Source: Ananas comosus (taxonomy: Eukaryota > Streptophyta > Magnoliopsida > Poales > Bromeliaceae). Taken from it: 64,000 nucleotides of DNA. Position numbers and translations under genes: made by a program. Within the stretch, counting starts at the first letter, position 1. Every line of letters starts with the position of its first letter. The notes under the pieces were generated by a model. The model was not told the origin of the DNA. It saw only the letters and a program-made list of their open reading frames with translations, and made no database searches. The stretch spans positions 10,852,733 through 10,916,732 of the forward strand of contig NC_033629.1 in NCBI RefSeq assembly GCF_001540865.1. Direction: 5' to 3'. This document shows, one piece after another, positions 14,601-24,731 of the stretch.

Positions 14601-14853
14601 CTCGGCTGCGCCGGTTTCTTCAAATTCTCGTCTCGCGTCCTTCGTTCTTTCAATGCGGACTCTGCATCACGCAAAAAAAAGAGAAAAAAGCATTTGAAAT
14701 CCAGTGAATTAGGGTTTGATCGAGATGAACCAAAATGGATTGGATTGGAGAGAGAAATGAATGACGAGGAGGAGGCGGCGTACGAGGAGGGGAGATTCCG
14801 CACTTGAAGCACGCGAAGAGCCTATCGACGTCGTCTTTTGGATCGTACGCCAT
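2610..14853 (-). CDS. PRIMPOL: PrimPol-like DNA-directed primase-polymerase (14 exons, 587 aa)
   Basis: Exons (minus strand, 5' to 3'): 14853-14784, 14661-14558, 14039-13873, 13546-13400, 13287-13236, 12722-12548, 9882-9800, 9062-8850, 6904-6788, 5902-5764, 5122-5015, 4580-4515, 4410-4169, 2690-2610. Every junction is GT-AG and phases match, giving 1764 nt. Archaeo-eukaryotic primase motifs are intact: motif I DLE (D189, E191 in CHLYFDLEF), motif II SRH (S242, H244), motif III D302 in HLFLDNAVYSRNR. A zinc knuckle follows with C447, H454, C474, C479, spacing C-x6-H-x19-C-x4-C as in human PrimPol. The family reprimes stalled replication forks and acts in nucleus and organelles. The acidic tail has two WW-x-x-A-x-KFA motifs (539-547, 572-580). 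The exon 4 donor (AAG/GTTGGA) is weak. The start is the first ATG before the conserved DRLFACFKCG. Introns are long and full of MITEs. Confidence in identity is high; expression is not shown. Confidence 0.93.
3032..3807. mobile_element. PIF/Harbinger-type nonautonomous element in the last PrimPol intron
   Basis: Terminal inverted repeats GGCGGCGTTTGGTTCGGG (left) and, on the opposite strand, GTGCTGCTTATGGTTCGGG, flanked by the 3-bp duplication TAG (3029-3031 and 3808-3810). The interior is AT-rich with no coding capacity. PIF/Harbinger elements usually duplicate TWA, so TAG is slightly atypical. Confidence 0.65.
6420..6752 (-). mobile_element. hAT-type MITE, copy 1 (PrimPol intron)
   Basis: 333-bp element with ends CAAAGATTTAAGTGCCG and GCACTTAAAACCTTG (near-perfect inverted repeats) and an 8-bp target duplication agtataat/agtgtaat with one mismatch. 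GC-rich subterminal blocks (GGCACGG, GTACGGCACGG) surround an AT-rich core. It is the same family as 11495-11841 in opposite orientation. An 8-bp duplication and CA-AGG type ends indicate hAT. Confidence 0.8.
10993..11459. mobile_element. Mutator-like foldback MITE (GGGTAAATTGCAC family)
   Basis: Begins GGGTAAATTGCACTATTAGG and ends GGGTAATTTACCC, so its ends are complementary. Flanks taaaaatgg/taaaaagtg agree at 7 of 9 bases, as expected for an old 9-bp Mutator duplication. Same family as 25380-25866, 28469-29479 and 36655-37007. Confidence 0.55.
11495..11841 (+). mobile_element. hAT-type MITE, copy 2 (PrimPol intron)
   Basis: 347 bp, ends CAAGGTTTTAAGCGCC and GGCACTTAAATCCTTG, with a perfect 8-bp duplication ACTTCACC at 11487-11494 and 11842-11849. 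Inverted relative to the copy at 6420-6752 and alignable over its whole length. Confidence 0.87.
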
Positions 14854-15233
14854 GGGCGCGATGGGGAAGGAGAAGTGGGTATCGAACCCTTTATTCCTCC
14901 CTAGGGTTTCTTTTTTTTTTTTTTTCCTTACCTTTTTCTCTCTTTTTTTCTTTTCGTTTTCGATCGCCTCGAAATGAGCGGGAAGAGAAATTTTGGGTTT
15001 CCGCTCCCCACGAGGGCCTCGGTGTAACGGTTACGTATCACTTGTGACACTGACGTGTTGGGCCCATATGTCAGTTTCACATTTGAACTCGGGTTTAAGA
15101 CTCTAAGCCCAAACCCGGCCCAATAAGTAGGACCTATACGGCCCATTTGTATGTAACAGATACGGACCATTGTGAGTAAGTTTGTTTTACACCAGAGGTG
15201 GAGGAGCGTGAAGTTGTTTTCGAAACCTCGCAC
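14854..15233 (-). promoter_or_regulatory. Probable PrimPol promoter / 5' UTR
   Basis: Sequence upstream of the PrimPol ATG. On + it carries a long pyrimidine-rich run at about 14906-14960 (a purine-rich tract on the gene strand). No clear TATA box is seen at the expected distance. Boundaries are assumed, not determined. Confidence 0.3.
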
Positions 15234-15801
15234 TAGAGGGTAGCAATTCAGCTCGCTGTTTGTGACCAGCTCATACTCGGCTGGAAATGAACTCGAGATC
15301 CAATCGCTCGTTTAATAAACGAGCTGACATGAGCTAAATTTTTCAGCTGATTTAATAAACGAGGCAAACACAAGCTGGAGTCAACTCGCTCGTGTTCGGC
15401 TCGATAACAGTTGGAATACATATAGTTTATATTTATATATATAAATATAAATAAATAATTATATATATAATATAAATTTTATAATTTGGTTTAGCTTAAT
15501 TTAAATTATAAAGTGCAACTCAATTATAAAAAAGGTCTTTTATATGCAAAGTTTCAACTATTAGATAAAAGTCAAATGAATAAGACCTCACAAATTTATT
15601 TCCTGAATATATTCTTCATAATTCTTTTAATTTATTGTTCATGAGCCAACTTATATTCGGCTTATTAATAAACGAGCCGAATATGAGTGTAATTTTTTAA
15701 CTTGATACTTTAAAGAGTCAACTCGTGTTCGGCTTATTTATGAAACGAGCCAAACACGAGCCAGCCTTAACTCGCTCGTGTTTGACTCGTTGATAATCCT
15801 A
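15234..15801. mobile_element. hAT-type MITE with GCTCG-rich ends
   Basis: Ends TAGAGGGTAGCAATTCAGC and GTTGATAATCCTA, flanked by 8-bp near-duplicates cctcgcac (15226-15233) and cctcgcgc (15802-15809). Both subterminal regions repeat 'aataaacgag' and 'tcgtgttcggct' motifs in inverted order around an AT-rich middle. No ORF. Confidence 0.6.
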
Positions 15802-16350
15802 CCTCGCGCGTAATTCTACTTTTTGAAAATGCCGTAATTGATATTGCTCTTGATGTACCGCCGTCAATTAGAGAAGAGAATGAGATAAGAAATAATAATA
15901 ATAATTAAAAAAATAATTGTCCTAACTTTTTTCATCCTCTTATGTGAAAATTTTTAGTAAAATAAATAAGAAGTGAGACGATTACGGTTACAAAACTAAC
16001 GAGTGAAATCGACGACATGGTTCGATTATGTTTAATCTAAAAAAATAATACAATAAGCTAAGCATCTGTTATAATAAGAATTAGGCCAAAATATTATTAC
16101 TAGCACTAAATCATTGATTCTATCAAATTTTCGGCCTTTGGATAAAAAGATGTGCGATTAGAATGATAGTGATCCTATAAGATTAAGTGGACGGTAATTA
16201 GTTGAATACTATAAGCTAATAAGTGAAAACGGTCGATGAGATAGATCTAATAAAAGAAAATTTGACAGTATCACATGCTTTGGTGCTATTAATAGCATTA
16301 TAGTCGAACTCGTTATAATAAATACATTTCTTGGTAACAATGGTACAAAC

Positions 16351-16481
16351 TATCTGTCCCTAGCACAGGTGACAAAGGACTTGGTGGTTGGTATTCGAGA
16401 TTTCGAGTTCGAATTCTAGTTGATGCATATTTTCAGCTAAGCTTAAAAAGATATCTCTAAAAATAAAAAAACAAAAAAACA
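16351..16481 (+). mobile_element. Full-length tRNA-type SINE with 15-bp target duplication
   Basis: 131-bp body flanked by the exact repeat AACAATGGTACAAAC at 16336-16350 and 16482-16496. It has a promoter-like head (GGACTTGGTGGTTGGTA), a B-box-like GTTCGAATTC at 16407-16416, the family motif CTAGTTGATGCATATTTTCAG, and an A-rich 3' tail. Related copies lie near 18610, 21127, and (minus strand) 58211 and 58849. Confidence 0.8.
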
Positions 16482-16780
16482 AACAATGGTACAAACATTC
16501 TCTAACAAAATAATATATATATATATAACCAATTAAAGTGCTCGTGGGCTGCTAATTAATTAAAGAGTCCACGTCAAACAAAGTGGCGTCAACCGACCAA
16601 TTTAATTGCAAATAGAAAATGGTTTTTGACTACCTCGGTAACGGGTCACATATTAATACTTTAATATATCAACATATTAATAATTTAATAACTTATACGA
16701 ATAATATACTTTGTTCGTCGAATTTGTGAAGCCGCACGTGTTTTAATTAAAATTTCTTACGGATAATATAATATTTTAAA

Positions 16781-17136
16781 GGAAAAACTTTAAATACCTT
16801 CCTGTGGTTTCGTAATTTCTCATTTTAGTACTCTGTGGTTTAAAGTGTATCAAGTTAGTATTTTATGGTTTCGCACTTTCTCGCTTTAGTATCCTGTGAT
16901 TTTAAGTGTATCAAATTAGTACCCTGTGGTTTCGCACTTTGTCACTTTAGTATCCTATGGTTTAATATTCGTTAAATTATATACCCCGAAATAGATAATA
17001 AAAAGAAAAACTTAAAACCACAGGGTACTAACTTGATACAAAAATGAAATCACAAAATACTAACTTGATACACTTGAAACTAAAGGATACTAAAATAAGA
17101 AAGTACGAAACCACTTAAGGGTATTTGAAGTTTCCC
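16781..17136. mobile_element. Mutator-type foldback MITE (GGAAAAACTT family), copy 1
   Basis: 356 bp with ends GGAAAAACTTTAAATACC and GGTATTTGAAGTTTCCC and a perfect 9-bp duplication TATTTTAAA (16772-16780, 17137-17145). Subterminal 'CCTGTGGTTT' / 'AAACCACAGGG' blocks are inverted copies. The 9-bp duplication indicates the Mutator superfamily. Same family as 30363-30720. Confidence 0.85.
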
Positions 17137-18609
17137 TATTTTAAAATATCAGAAAGCGCACTTATTCTCAAATTCTAGCCCTCAACTTTACTTTTTTATA
17201 GTTTAGATTTTAAATTCTTTCATATTCTAAAATGTACTGCTTTTTTTTGGGGGTCAAAAGCATAACTTTTAAAAAAATATAAAAAATAGTAAAATATATA
17301 AAGTAATAAAAAATAATTAAACATAATTTGTTAGGAGCTTTCCATTCATATATGGAGATTCAATTTTATATATTTTTTTACTATTTAACTAGAGAGTGTA
17401 AATAAGCCTTTAATTTATTGAAATTTGTTAACTTCAAACTCGTTTTTTTTAATTTGAGCCATTCTTGTTAGTTTAGTTGAAAATTTTATTAGATTTAGTG
17501 ACCGTATTATATCATTATTCACTAACAATTAAGTAGTTAATATTATTAAATTTGATCACACTATCAAGAAATTTGGGCAAAATTTCCAATCTATTTAACT
17601 CAATTTTGTAAAAACTAAAAAACTAAAGGCTGTGTTTGTTATTGTTGTCTTTCTTTTTTAATAGAGAGTTGATAGATTAGTTTCAATCTTATACATCTAA
17701 GATATTTGTTTGGCAAAAAAAATAAAAATAAAATCTGAAAACAACCTTTTATTATTATTCCGAGATTTTTCTTAGAACAATTTTCATGCATTAGTTTGTT
17801 AGATTACATTGCAAGCTAAGAGTCATAGCCACTAGAGACAAGCTATTTCACCGATATATCAAATTATATAAAATTAATGTTTAACAAAATAAAAAAATGA
17901 CAATACTGCTAAATAAGAAAAAATTTTACTTATACACCCTAAAAAAAAATAGATCTTATACCTTTCATCCTAGAGTTTACAAAAACTTAAATAGCTTTTA
18001 GTAAAATAAAAAAAAAACTAATGCGACAAGTTGGGAAACAATGGCTCTTTAATACAAAGGATATAAGCATTGCTCGCTAAACGAAATTGAGAAAAAATTG
18101 TTACGGGTCTAGTGTCTTTTTAATGAAAAGCCTACAACAAGCTGAATCAGAGCCCGGATCGATGGAAACAACATGGTGCAAGGCAAAGGCCTTGTCGGAA
18201 ATACGAGTGCCAAGGCGCAACAATTGACGGTGCAACAGGTCGCACTGGCATATAACGAAGGACAAGGTGAATCCGATAGGGCATCGAAGCAACCGAGAGC
18301 GGCTTGTCGACAGAAAGGTTGGGTAAGATATATTAAGTGACCAACTTCACTATAAGTGGGATATCTTCAGTATTCATTCTATTGTCGTCCACATGCCCAA
18401 TCAATCAAGTCATATACCTTTCGATTATATTTATGTTTTTTATTATCAATAACATATTCGTTGTTTGTGCCAACTTGCAGGAACTATCGTGTGTTGTTCT
18501 CTCGAAATTATGCCTACGGACGATTTGGCTGGCTTGTTTGTGCAGTTGACAGACAAACACTACACTAACTTTCTATTAAAAAGATACTAGAGCTAGCCAT
18601 GACAAGAAT
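17137..18609. other. AT-rich spacer, no gene recognised
   Basis: Mostly AT-rich with short A/T runs. A PIF-like left end (GGCTGTGTTTGTTATTG near 17630) has no partner nearby. A GC-richer island at about 18101-18320 has an open frame of 63 codons on minus but matches no family I know. Confidence 0.4.
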
Positions 18610-18745
18610 AAAACAACTCCTAGTGTAGTCGATTAAAGACTTAACAGTTGATATTGATATTTGAGGTCCCAAATTTGAATCTAATTACTTTACATTTTTC
18701 GTTGAATTTATTTTCAAAATATGACTGGAGCCACCATTCTCCGTA
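18610..18745 (+). mobile_element. SINE fragment (same family as 16351)
   Basis: Reads AGACTTAACAGTTGATA, then ATTTGAGGTCCCAAATTTGAA and a TTGAATTTATTTTCA tail, matching the head, B-box area and tail of the family copies at 58211 and 16351. No target duplication was found; degenerate. Confidence 0.45.
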
Positions 18746-19129
18746 ATTAAAAAGAAATAAAGGCAAAGGTGAGAAGGAACTCAATTTCAATTAGTCTATT
18801 AGTTGAATTGAGTTGAGTGGGTCTCCATTCAATTTTCGCTTTCTAATGCCTTTTCCCCAATGAGTTTTTTGACTTTTGTTTACAAAAGAGACGTGTCTAA
18901 TATTGGCTCCCCCACACACACACGTTATTTCCAAAAATTAGTAAACTTTCTCCGTATCCAACCGGGCCATATATTACTAGCCTATAAGGAACACTCCCTA
19001 GATGGTATACCATGCATCTATTATTTTCTCATACTTCGCATTAATTAGTTGAAACTAGTGAAGTTATTTGTGCGGTTACATGTTAGTCGTATCTAGCATG
19101 CGAAGTTATTTGTGCCGTGTATTAGTTGC

Positions 19130-19371
19130 GGAGGGTCCGGCTATTGTACCATCGATAGTACCAAACTCTTGATACTATCGAATTTTCTGCCGTTAGATCT
19201 ACCTTTTGATTATTTTTATCCGTTAGATTATACTATTCAACCAACTACCTATTCAATCCTAATAGATCATTATTATTTTAACCGTACATTCTTTCATCCA
19301 ACAGCCGAAAACTCGATAGTACGAAACACTGGTACTATCGATAGTATAATAGCATAATTCTAGCGCCGGAC
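19130..19371. mobile_element. Foldback MITE with ACTATCGATAGTACC ends
   Basis: Arms containing 'atcgatagtacc' on the left and 'ggtactatcgatagtat' on the right form a long stem; the interior carries 'ccgttagat' motifs. It resembles 52270-52514 in layout. Exact borders and target duplication are unresolved. Confidence 0.5.
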
Positions 19372-19480
19372 TAACATGTGATTTTCGTGTAATTGCTTTG
19401 AAAGCGTGTTGCGTTTTAGTTGCCTCTAGCTGTGTCAAGTGATGTATTAAGAGTTGTATCCTATCTCCATCTAATTACTT

Positions 19481-20024
19481 GAGGCTGTTTATTAATTTTC
19501 TAAAAAAAACATGAAAAAAAAATGGGAAAAAATTATGGAAAAATCTCCTTTTCAATTTTTCGCCAGCTTGGTTTCCAAAAAAAAAAGAGCTTTTGTTTTT
19601 AATTTTCTTTTCATATTTCATCAAAAACTAGTGTTTCGTTTTTTCAAAATAAAATCAAAAAACGAAAACAATAATATTTCGTAAATTCTTGTTGAATATA
19701 AAAATGTTTAAACATCGTTATCTAACAGCTTAAGTTTTTAGAATACAACGGTTGTTTCGTATGGTATTAGAGCAAGAGGTCCTGAGTTCAAGTCACACCA
19801 GCCTCCTAACATATTAGGGCCGATTAAAAAGTCTCGAGCCCAGAAGTTAGGGGGAGTGTTAAATATAAAAATATTGTTTTACAATTCTAGAATTTTCTTT
19901 TTCCAAACACGCTAGTTTTCTTTTTTTTTTTAACAAAAAGGACAAAAAATTGGAGAAGAAAATTTTCATGAAAATCTTATTTTCCAAAGAATATTCATGC
20001 TTTTTCTAAAAACCAAACAACATC
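19481..20024. mobile_element. PIF/Harbinger-like foldback element, interrupted
   Basis: Left end GAGGCTGTTTATTAATTTTC and right end AAAAACCAAACAACATC are imperfect inverted repeats, followed inward by complementary AT-rich arms (AAACATGAAAA and TTTTCATG). A 194-bp LTR-type element (19690-19883) sits inside. The target duplication is degenerate. Confidence 0.5.
19690..19883 (+). mobile_element. Miniature LTR retroelement (SMART-like), 194 bp
   Basis: Starts TG and ends CA, flanked by the 5-bp duplication ATTCT (19685-19689, 19884-19888). About 25-bp terminal direct repeats begin TGTTGAATATAAAAATG and TGTTAAATATAAAAATA. Within are a primer-binding-site-like TGGTATTAGAGC (19762-19773, one mismatch to the usual initiator-Met type) and a polypurine-like AGTTAGGGGGA just before the right repeat. 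This is the layout of SMART-type elements under 300 bp. It cannot encode protein. Confidence 0.65.
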
Positions 20025-20482
20025 TTAAACTTTTGAATTACTAACAATCATCGATGCAGTTTTGGAGTACGTACAATAAATAATTAAATTCCTTTACACG
20101 GCCATGCCAATTTTTTGTATTTTTCCATTGCAGTATTTTTTTTTTTTCTGATAATAACAATTTTACAGGATATGATTGAATTATGCTGATCCGTTGATCA
20201 AATATCTATCTCAACCTGTTTTCATCATGCCTAATCAAATTCAATGAAAATGATATAAAAAACTAAAATCTTCCTCTCAAGTTTTATTGACCTTTAAATT
20301 TGGAAGTTTCTTCGAAATTTGTAGGGTGAGAATTTTGTCTCCTGTCTATTTTATTGTCCGAATCACTGTTCACCATCAAACAAGGACTAGAGCTAACACG
20401 TATATTATTACTTTTATACATCATACATCGCAAATATCACGTTAATCATGTCACTGGTCAATGTAAAAATGTTTTTTGAGAG

Positions 20483-20690
20483 AATAAATAGCATGCTAGC
20501 TGCTTCATTCATTGAATGGATGAATTAGACTACAGGGGTGAGGCAACCAAGACCTCAAGAAAAACAACAATAGAAGAAACTAGCAAAAAAAAAAAAAATC
20601 GATCATAGAAGATCTTTCCACGAAGAAAGCAGCATCTTGAGCCTTTGAACGGCTATTACAGGGTCAAGCTGTGTAAGTATGTTAGTCCAA
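20483..20690 (-). mobile_element. LINE 3'-end fragment
   Basis: On minus, a frame DPVIAVQRLKMLLSSWKDLL ends in TGA (20602-20604), then a pyrimidine-rich run and the tail AATGAATGAAGCAGCTAGC. The same order of peptide and tail is seen at 44747-45065, where the peptide is clearly LINE ORF2-like. Only the 3' end survives. Confidence 0.5.
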
Positions 20691-20724
20691 AATCAATCTA
20701 TTAAAAAAATAGATCTAGAAATAA

Positions 20725-21088
20725 TTTCAACAGTAAATTGCACATTTGAGTCGGATAATATTTTGGTTCTCAAATTTTAATTTATTATAATTTTTTGCTC
20801 GAACTTTTAGAATTATTGTAATTTAAGTCTTACAATCTAATTTAGTTGGCTAAATATTAAAAAATTATTGATGCAGAAGTGATACAGAAGTATAGTGATT
20901 GATGACAAGGCAATAATTAAGATGCTATATCACTTTTTATATCAACGATGTATTAATATTTAGTCAATTAAATTAGGATATAGGACTTCAATCATTTTGA
21001 AAGTTTGAGCTGAAAATTATAATGAATTAAAGTTTGAGAACCAAAGTGTCTCCAATCCCATAGTTTGAGAGCCAAAGGTACAATTGAT
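20725..21088. mobile_element. Mutator-like foldback MITE, degenerate (AAATTGCAC family)
   Basis: Left arm 'agtaaattgcacatttgag...ggttctcaaa' and right arm 'tttgagagccaaaggtacaatt' are complementary, as in the better preserved copies at 25380 and 36655. No clean duplication. Confidence 0.5.
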
Positions 21089-21126
21089 TCTAAATTTAGC
21101 TTATATGATCAGTGACTTACCGTATA

Positions 21127-21240
21127 TACGTAACGAAGTTGGTTAACGACTCGATGGTTAATATCTGAGATTTCTAGTTCGAAATCTAGCGGCTTTACAT
21201 CTCTAATCGAGTCCACGCATGCATATTACAATAATTTCAC
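21127..21240 (+). mobile_element. SINE fragment (same family as 16351)
   Basis: GACTCGATGGTTAATATC, then GAGATTTCTAGTTCGAAATC corresponds position by position to the head and B-box region of the SINE at 16351. The 3' part is divergent. Confidence 0.45.
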
Positions 21241-21281
21241 ATTTGGCACTTTAGGGATAAGAAACAGTGTATTTACACTAA

Positions 21282-21749
21282 GGGGCCGTTTTGTTGCATA
21301 TAGTTGCAACTGCACTGTAGTTGTAACTGCATGTAAATACAAATTCGGTGTTTGATTTGATATATTTAACTCCAACTACTACAGTAGGAACTGTAGGAGG
21401 AGGCCTAACTGCAGTAGTTCGAACTATGCGCAAATTGGCCCAACTGCAACAATTGGAAAGAATAACTTTAAATAAAAGGTATGCTTATCTCCTCACTAGT
21501 TTTTAAACAAAAATAATTTTTCTTTTTTACACTCAAGGTAATCTCACTATTATATATATATATATATAATAATAATAAAATTTTAAAAATTATTTCTCAA
21601 CTGCATGCAACCAAACAAATTATTTATATTTGCAGCGCTTTCTACTACATTCAACCAAACAGGATTCATATAGTTATAACTGCTGTATTTCTAACTGCAT
21701 GCATCTTTAATTACACTGTATTTATAATTATATCCAACCAAACGGCCCC
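21282..21749. mobile_element. Tourist-like (PIF/Harbinger) MITE
   Basis: 468 bp with ends GGGGCCGTTTTGTTGCATAT and CCAACCAAACGGCCCC, and TAA target duplication on both sides (21279-21281, 21750-21752). Interior repeats of 'tgcatgtaa', 'taactgca' form a long foldback. Confidence 0.85.
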
Positions 21750-21752
21750 TAA

Positions 21753-22482
21753 ATCACTGCTGATAGTAGCTTGACTCCTATTACAAATAGTTCCACTACA
21801 AATAAAAAACAGGAGAATAAATAGGAGAAAATAGAAAAACAAAAGAAGTAGAAAAAAAAAAAAAAAACTTGAGAGGAAGAGAAACGGAAAAAGGAGAAAG
21901 TGAGAAAAAAAAAGAGAAAAAAAAGGAAATAAACCACAATTGTCATTTTTTTCCCACTTCTTTAAACAAAAATTTTATGTGCTACTGTATATATGAACTT
22001 CTCTAATATTTTGTCACTTGAAGCAGGATTAATGTTTTCACCTTTTATAGCCAAGCAATTATAGTAGATAGCATATAATTTCAAAAAACACAAACATAAA
22101 TGAAGATTAAAAATATTAAACGTAAAATAAAAACTACACAATCTTAAAAACATGGCACTATTGATTTTGTTTTAGAGATAGAGTGTCTGTTTAGATTGTT
22201 CTACATGATTATACGCGCGGGGATTAAAAAAAAAAAACCTCATATATAATTAAACTGTCATTTCAAAAAAAAAAATAAATTTTGTGCACAAATTCATTGC
22301 TCCAGGTTAAAGGTATCTACAATCCTAGACTTTAATATATATATATATATATATGTATGAACAAAATTAACTTACATGCCGATCAATAGTATGAGCTGTC
22401 GGATAGCGCTCTGCATAAATCATAAAAATTATAGAATGCATCCGACTAAGTTTTTATTTTCTTTTCCTTAGCCTATTCGGAA
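21753..22482. other. AT-rich spacer, nothing recognised
   Basis: Purine-rich runs at about 21840-21930, a TA microsatellite near 22336-22353, no coding signal. Likely includes the 3' UTR of the small membrane protein gene. Confidence 0.4.
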
Positions 22483-22728
22483 TCAAACCGTGGAGGCGAA
22501 GTCGGAGAACCAGACGACAACGGGCGTGGCGAACAAAATGAGGCCGATGGGCACCATCCACATCTGCTCGTTGGCCGGGTGGTACGTCACGAGCCAGTAC
22601 ATCAGCAGCCCTCCTCCCAACACGCTAATCACGAACAACTGCCACCACAACACCGCCGCCGTCGTCGCCGCTTTCGCCGCCGCCGCGCCCCGGAAACTAC
22701 TGATCTCATGGACTGCTTCTTTGCCCAT
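22483..22728 (-). CDS. Small two-helix membrane protein, unknown function (81 aa)
   Basis: A single-exon frame of 81 codons starting MGKEAVHEISSFRGAAAAKA and ending SDFASTV. Codon use is GC-rich against an AT-rich background, which supports real coding. Two hydrophobic stretches are visible: about residues 28-47 (WWQLFVISVLGGGLLMYWLV) and 57-77 (MVPIGLILFATPVVVWFSD), joined by a short HPANEQMW loop. No signal peptide cleavage site or catalytic motif is evident. I recall small plant hypothetical proteins with the WWQLF and HPAN-MWMVP pattern, but no named function. A TA/GATA repeat palindrome begins 15 bp before the ATG. The reverse strand is also open here, but its peptide lacks any sensible pattern. 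Confidence 0.72.
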   Translation of the reverse strand: MGKEAVHEISSFRGAAAAKAATTAAVLWWQLFVISVLGGGLLMYWLVTYHPANEQMWMVPIGLILFATPVVVWFSDFASTV

Positions 22729-22742
22729 GAATGAATGAGCTT

Positions 22743-22815
22743 GATATATCTATCTATCTATATATATATATATATTTACATATATATATAGATAGATAGA
22801 TATATAGATATATAG
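22743..22815. repeat. GATA/TA microsatellite palindrome
   Basis: TATC repeats, then TA repeats, then GATA repeats, so the tract is an imperfect inverted repeat able to fold on itself. It lies in the 5' UTR or core promoter of the small membrane protein gene. Confidence 0.85.
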
Positions 22816-23146
22816 GTTTGTATTGTAGTACTAGCTCGTTTAATTATGAGAATATTTATATATACATATATTTTATATATATTATATATATACAAGTAAG
22901 GAAATTGGTGAAAGTGATGTATTATTATATACATAGAGAGGTGGCTGGAAATTTTGGCTGATTAAGAAGTGCATGTACTGTACAGGGAAAGGTCTTTCAC
23001 GGCAGGCTGTAAATGAGGAGGAGGGCAAGAAGAACTTGAACGCCAAAGATTCTGGGCCTGCTTGCTGATGCTGACAGATGTTGCCACTCCTGGTCAAAAA
23101 AAAAAAAAGAAAAAAGAAGAAGTTAAAATCTTTCTCATGAAATTTA

Positions 23147-23446
23147 GGTTCTGTTTGGATGTATAAATATTTTTTCTATATAATCTCTTGATTAATTTAA
23201 AAAATTTGTATATTTGATTGAAAAGGAGTGTGATCACATATTTAGAATGAAACATTATATTCAGATTTTAATTTTTTTTTCAGAATAAGATAAATCACTT
23301 AATAGCTGAAACATGTTATGTAACTTATGTTACCAAATCGTGGATGGTAAAATTTTTTAAAAGTAAAAAATTAAACTTCTTACTTATAATAATACTAAAA
23401 AATTTTTTACACTGGGATCACTTTATTCCTACATCTAAACATGGCC
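23147..23446. mobile_element. PIF/Harbinger-like MITE (degenerate)
   Basis: Left GGTTCTGTTTGGATGTA and right TACATCTAAACATGGCC are inverted repeats; flanks TTA and TCA would be a decayed 3-bp duplication. Interior AT-rich. Confidence 0.5.
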
Positions 23447-23838
23447 TCAGAGAAGTAATGCAGTTGAGGAAAATTCTACTACTTGTTAAATTGATCTTTT
23501 AAATAACATGATATCACAACTAGTACTAAATCACCTCCGTTCCAGAAAGTTACGAGGTCAACTAATACTTTGCTTTTGAGAAAAGCAACCCTTCGAATAA
23601 TAAATGCTACTAAATTATGTGCGTGAGCGGAAGATTTAAGACAAATTCTAAACTGGTGAAGTTGAAAATAAAAATATATAAAGATGTGTTTATTTTATTT
23701 TTTAGTAGAATTATAGAAATAATGTATTATCTGAATCAGTGCGATTTGCACACCGTGTTATCACTTTTGGAAACAAATAATATATTTTTATAATTATACT
23801 TTTCTTAAAATATAGCATCCAAAAAATATATACAGTTA

Positions 23839-24731
23839 GGGTCTGTTTGTTGCACGAAGGTGGGGTGGAAGTGGGGAGGGGAAAGTAATTTTCGGTGAAA
23901 ATTGACCACTTTCGTTGTTTGGTCCATCGTAATTTTATTACGCCCGAAAGTCTAGTTCATCCAAAATAATGAAATTAACTTCACCCTCCTATAGGGCAAA
24001 GTCAATTTCAGTGAGGTTAAAAGAGGCAAGAGTGGAAATTGATTTGTTAGAGTTACTTTTTTCTCTACCCTTTCCTCTCCCGAGTCCCAGACCCAACTCC
24101 ACATCGCCATTTTTTTTTCTCAGCAGACACCACAAAAAAAAAAAAAAAAATCTGGTAAGGATGTAACCATACATATTGGATGTGATATTATTATTTTTGG
24201 TGTGATAATGATGTGCACAATATATTTTGTTATTTTGGGTGTGATATTTTGAGCAATGCTAATTTCATTTCATCCAAATATATTCAATTGTAGAAATAAT
24301 TAAATTTTTTATTTTGATTATATGTCTAAAATATAATCAAACTTGGTTAGGTAAGTTTTAATATATTTTTTGTTTAATTTGTATATTTAGAAAAAGATGA
24401 AATATGAATTTGTTAAATGTTAATAATTTTTTAACTTTAGAATTTTATTTGTTGTATTATTATAATTTATATGCAAACAAATATATATATATATATATAA
24501 TTATATTAATTTTTATTTATTATAATTTATTATTCACTAAGTTACAAAATAGAGAATGATATTACTTCGGAGGTAAGTATACTGGGGATGGAGAGCTACA
24601 CCTTTTAAGTCATCTACTTCCTACCAAACAAACAATAGAACTCGCAGAACTGCACTTCCACATCTAGAAACAAACAGCGGAAGTGAATTAATTTTCACCC
24701 CAAGTCTACTTACGTTGAAACAAACATGCCC
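23839..24731. mobile_element. PIF/Harbinger-type nonautonomous element, 893 bp
   Basis: Ends GGGTCTGTTTGTTGCACG and GTTGAAACAAACATGCCC with TTA duplication at 23836-23838 and 24732-24734. Subterminal parts are complementary ('gtggggaggggaaag' region versus 'cttccacatct...'). No transposase frame. Confidence 0.78.

Noticed and set aside
16395..16420. Possible tRNA gene (B-box-like GTTCGAATTC)
   Set aside because: No cloverleaf can be drawn, and the segment lies in a SINE with a 15-bp target duplication.
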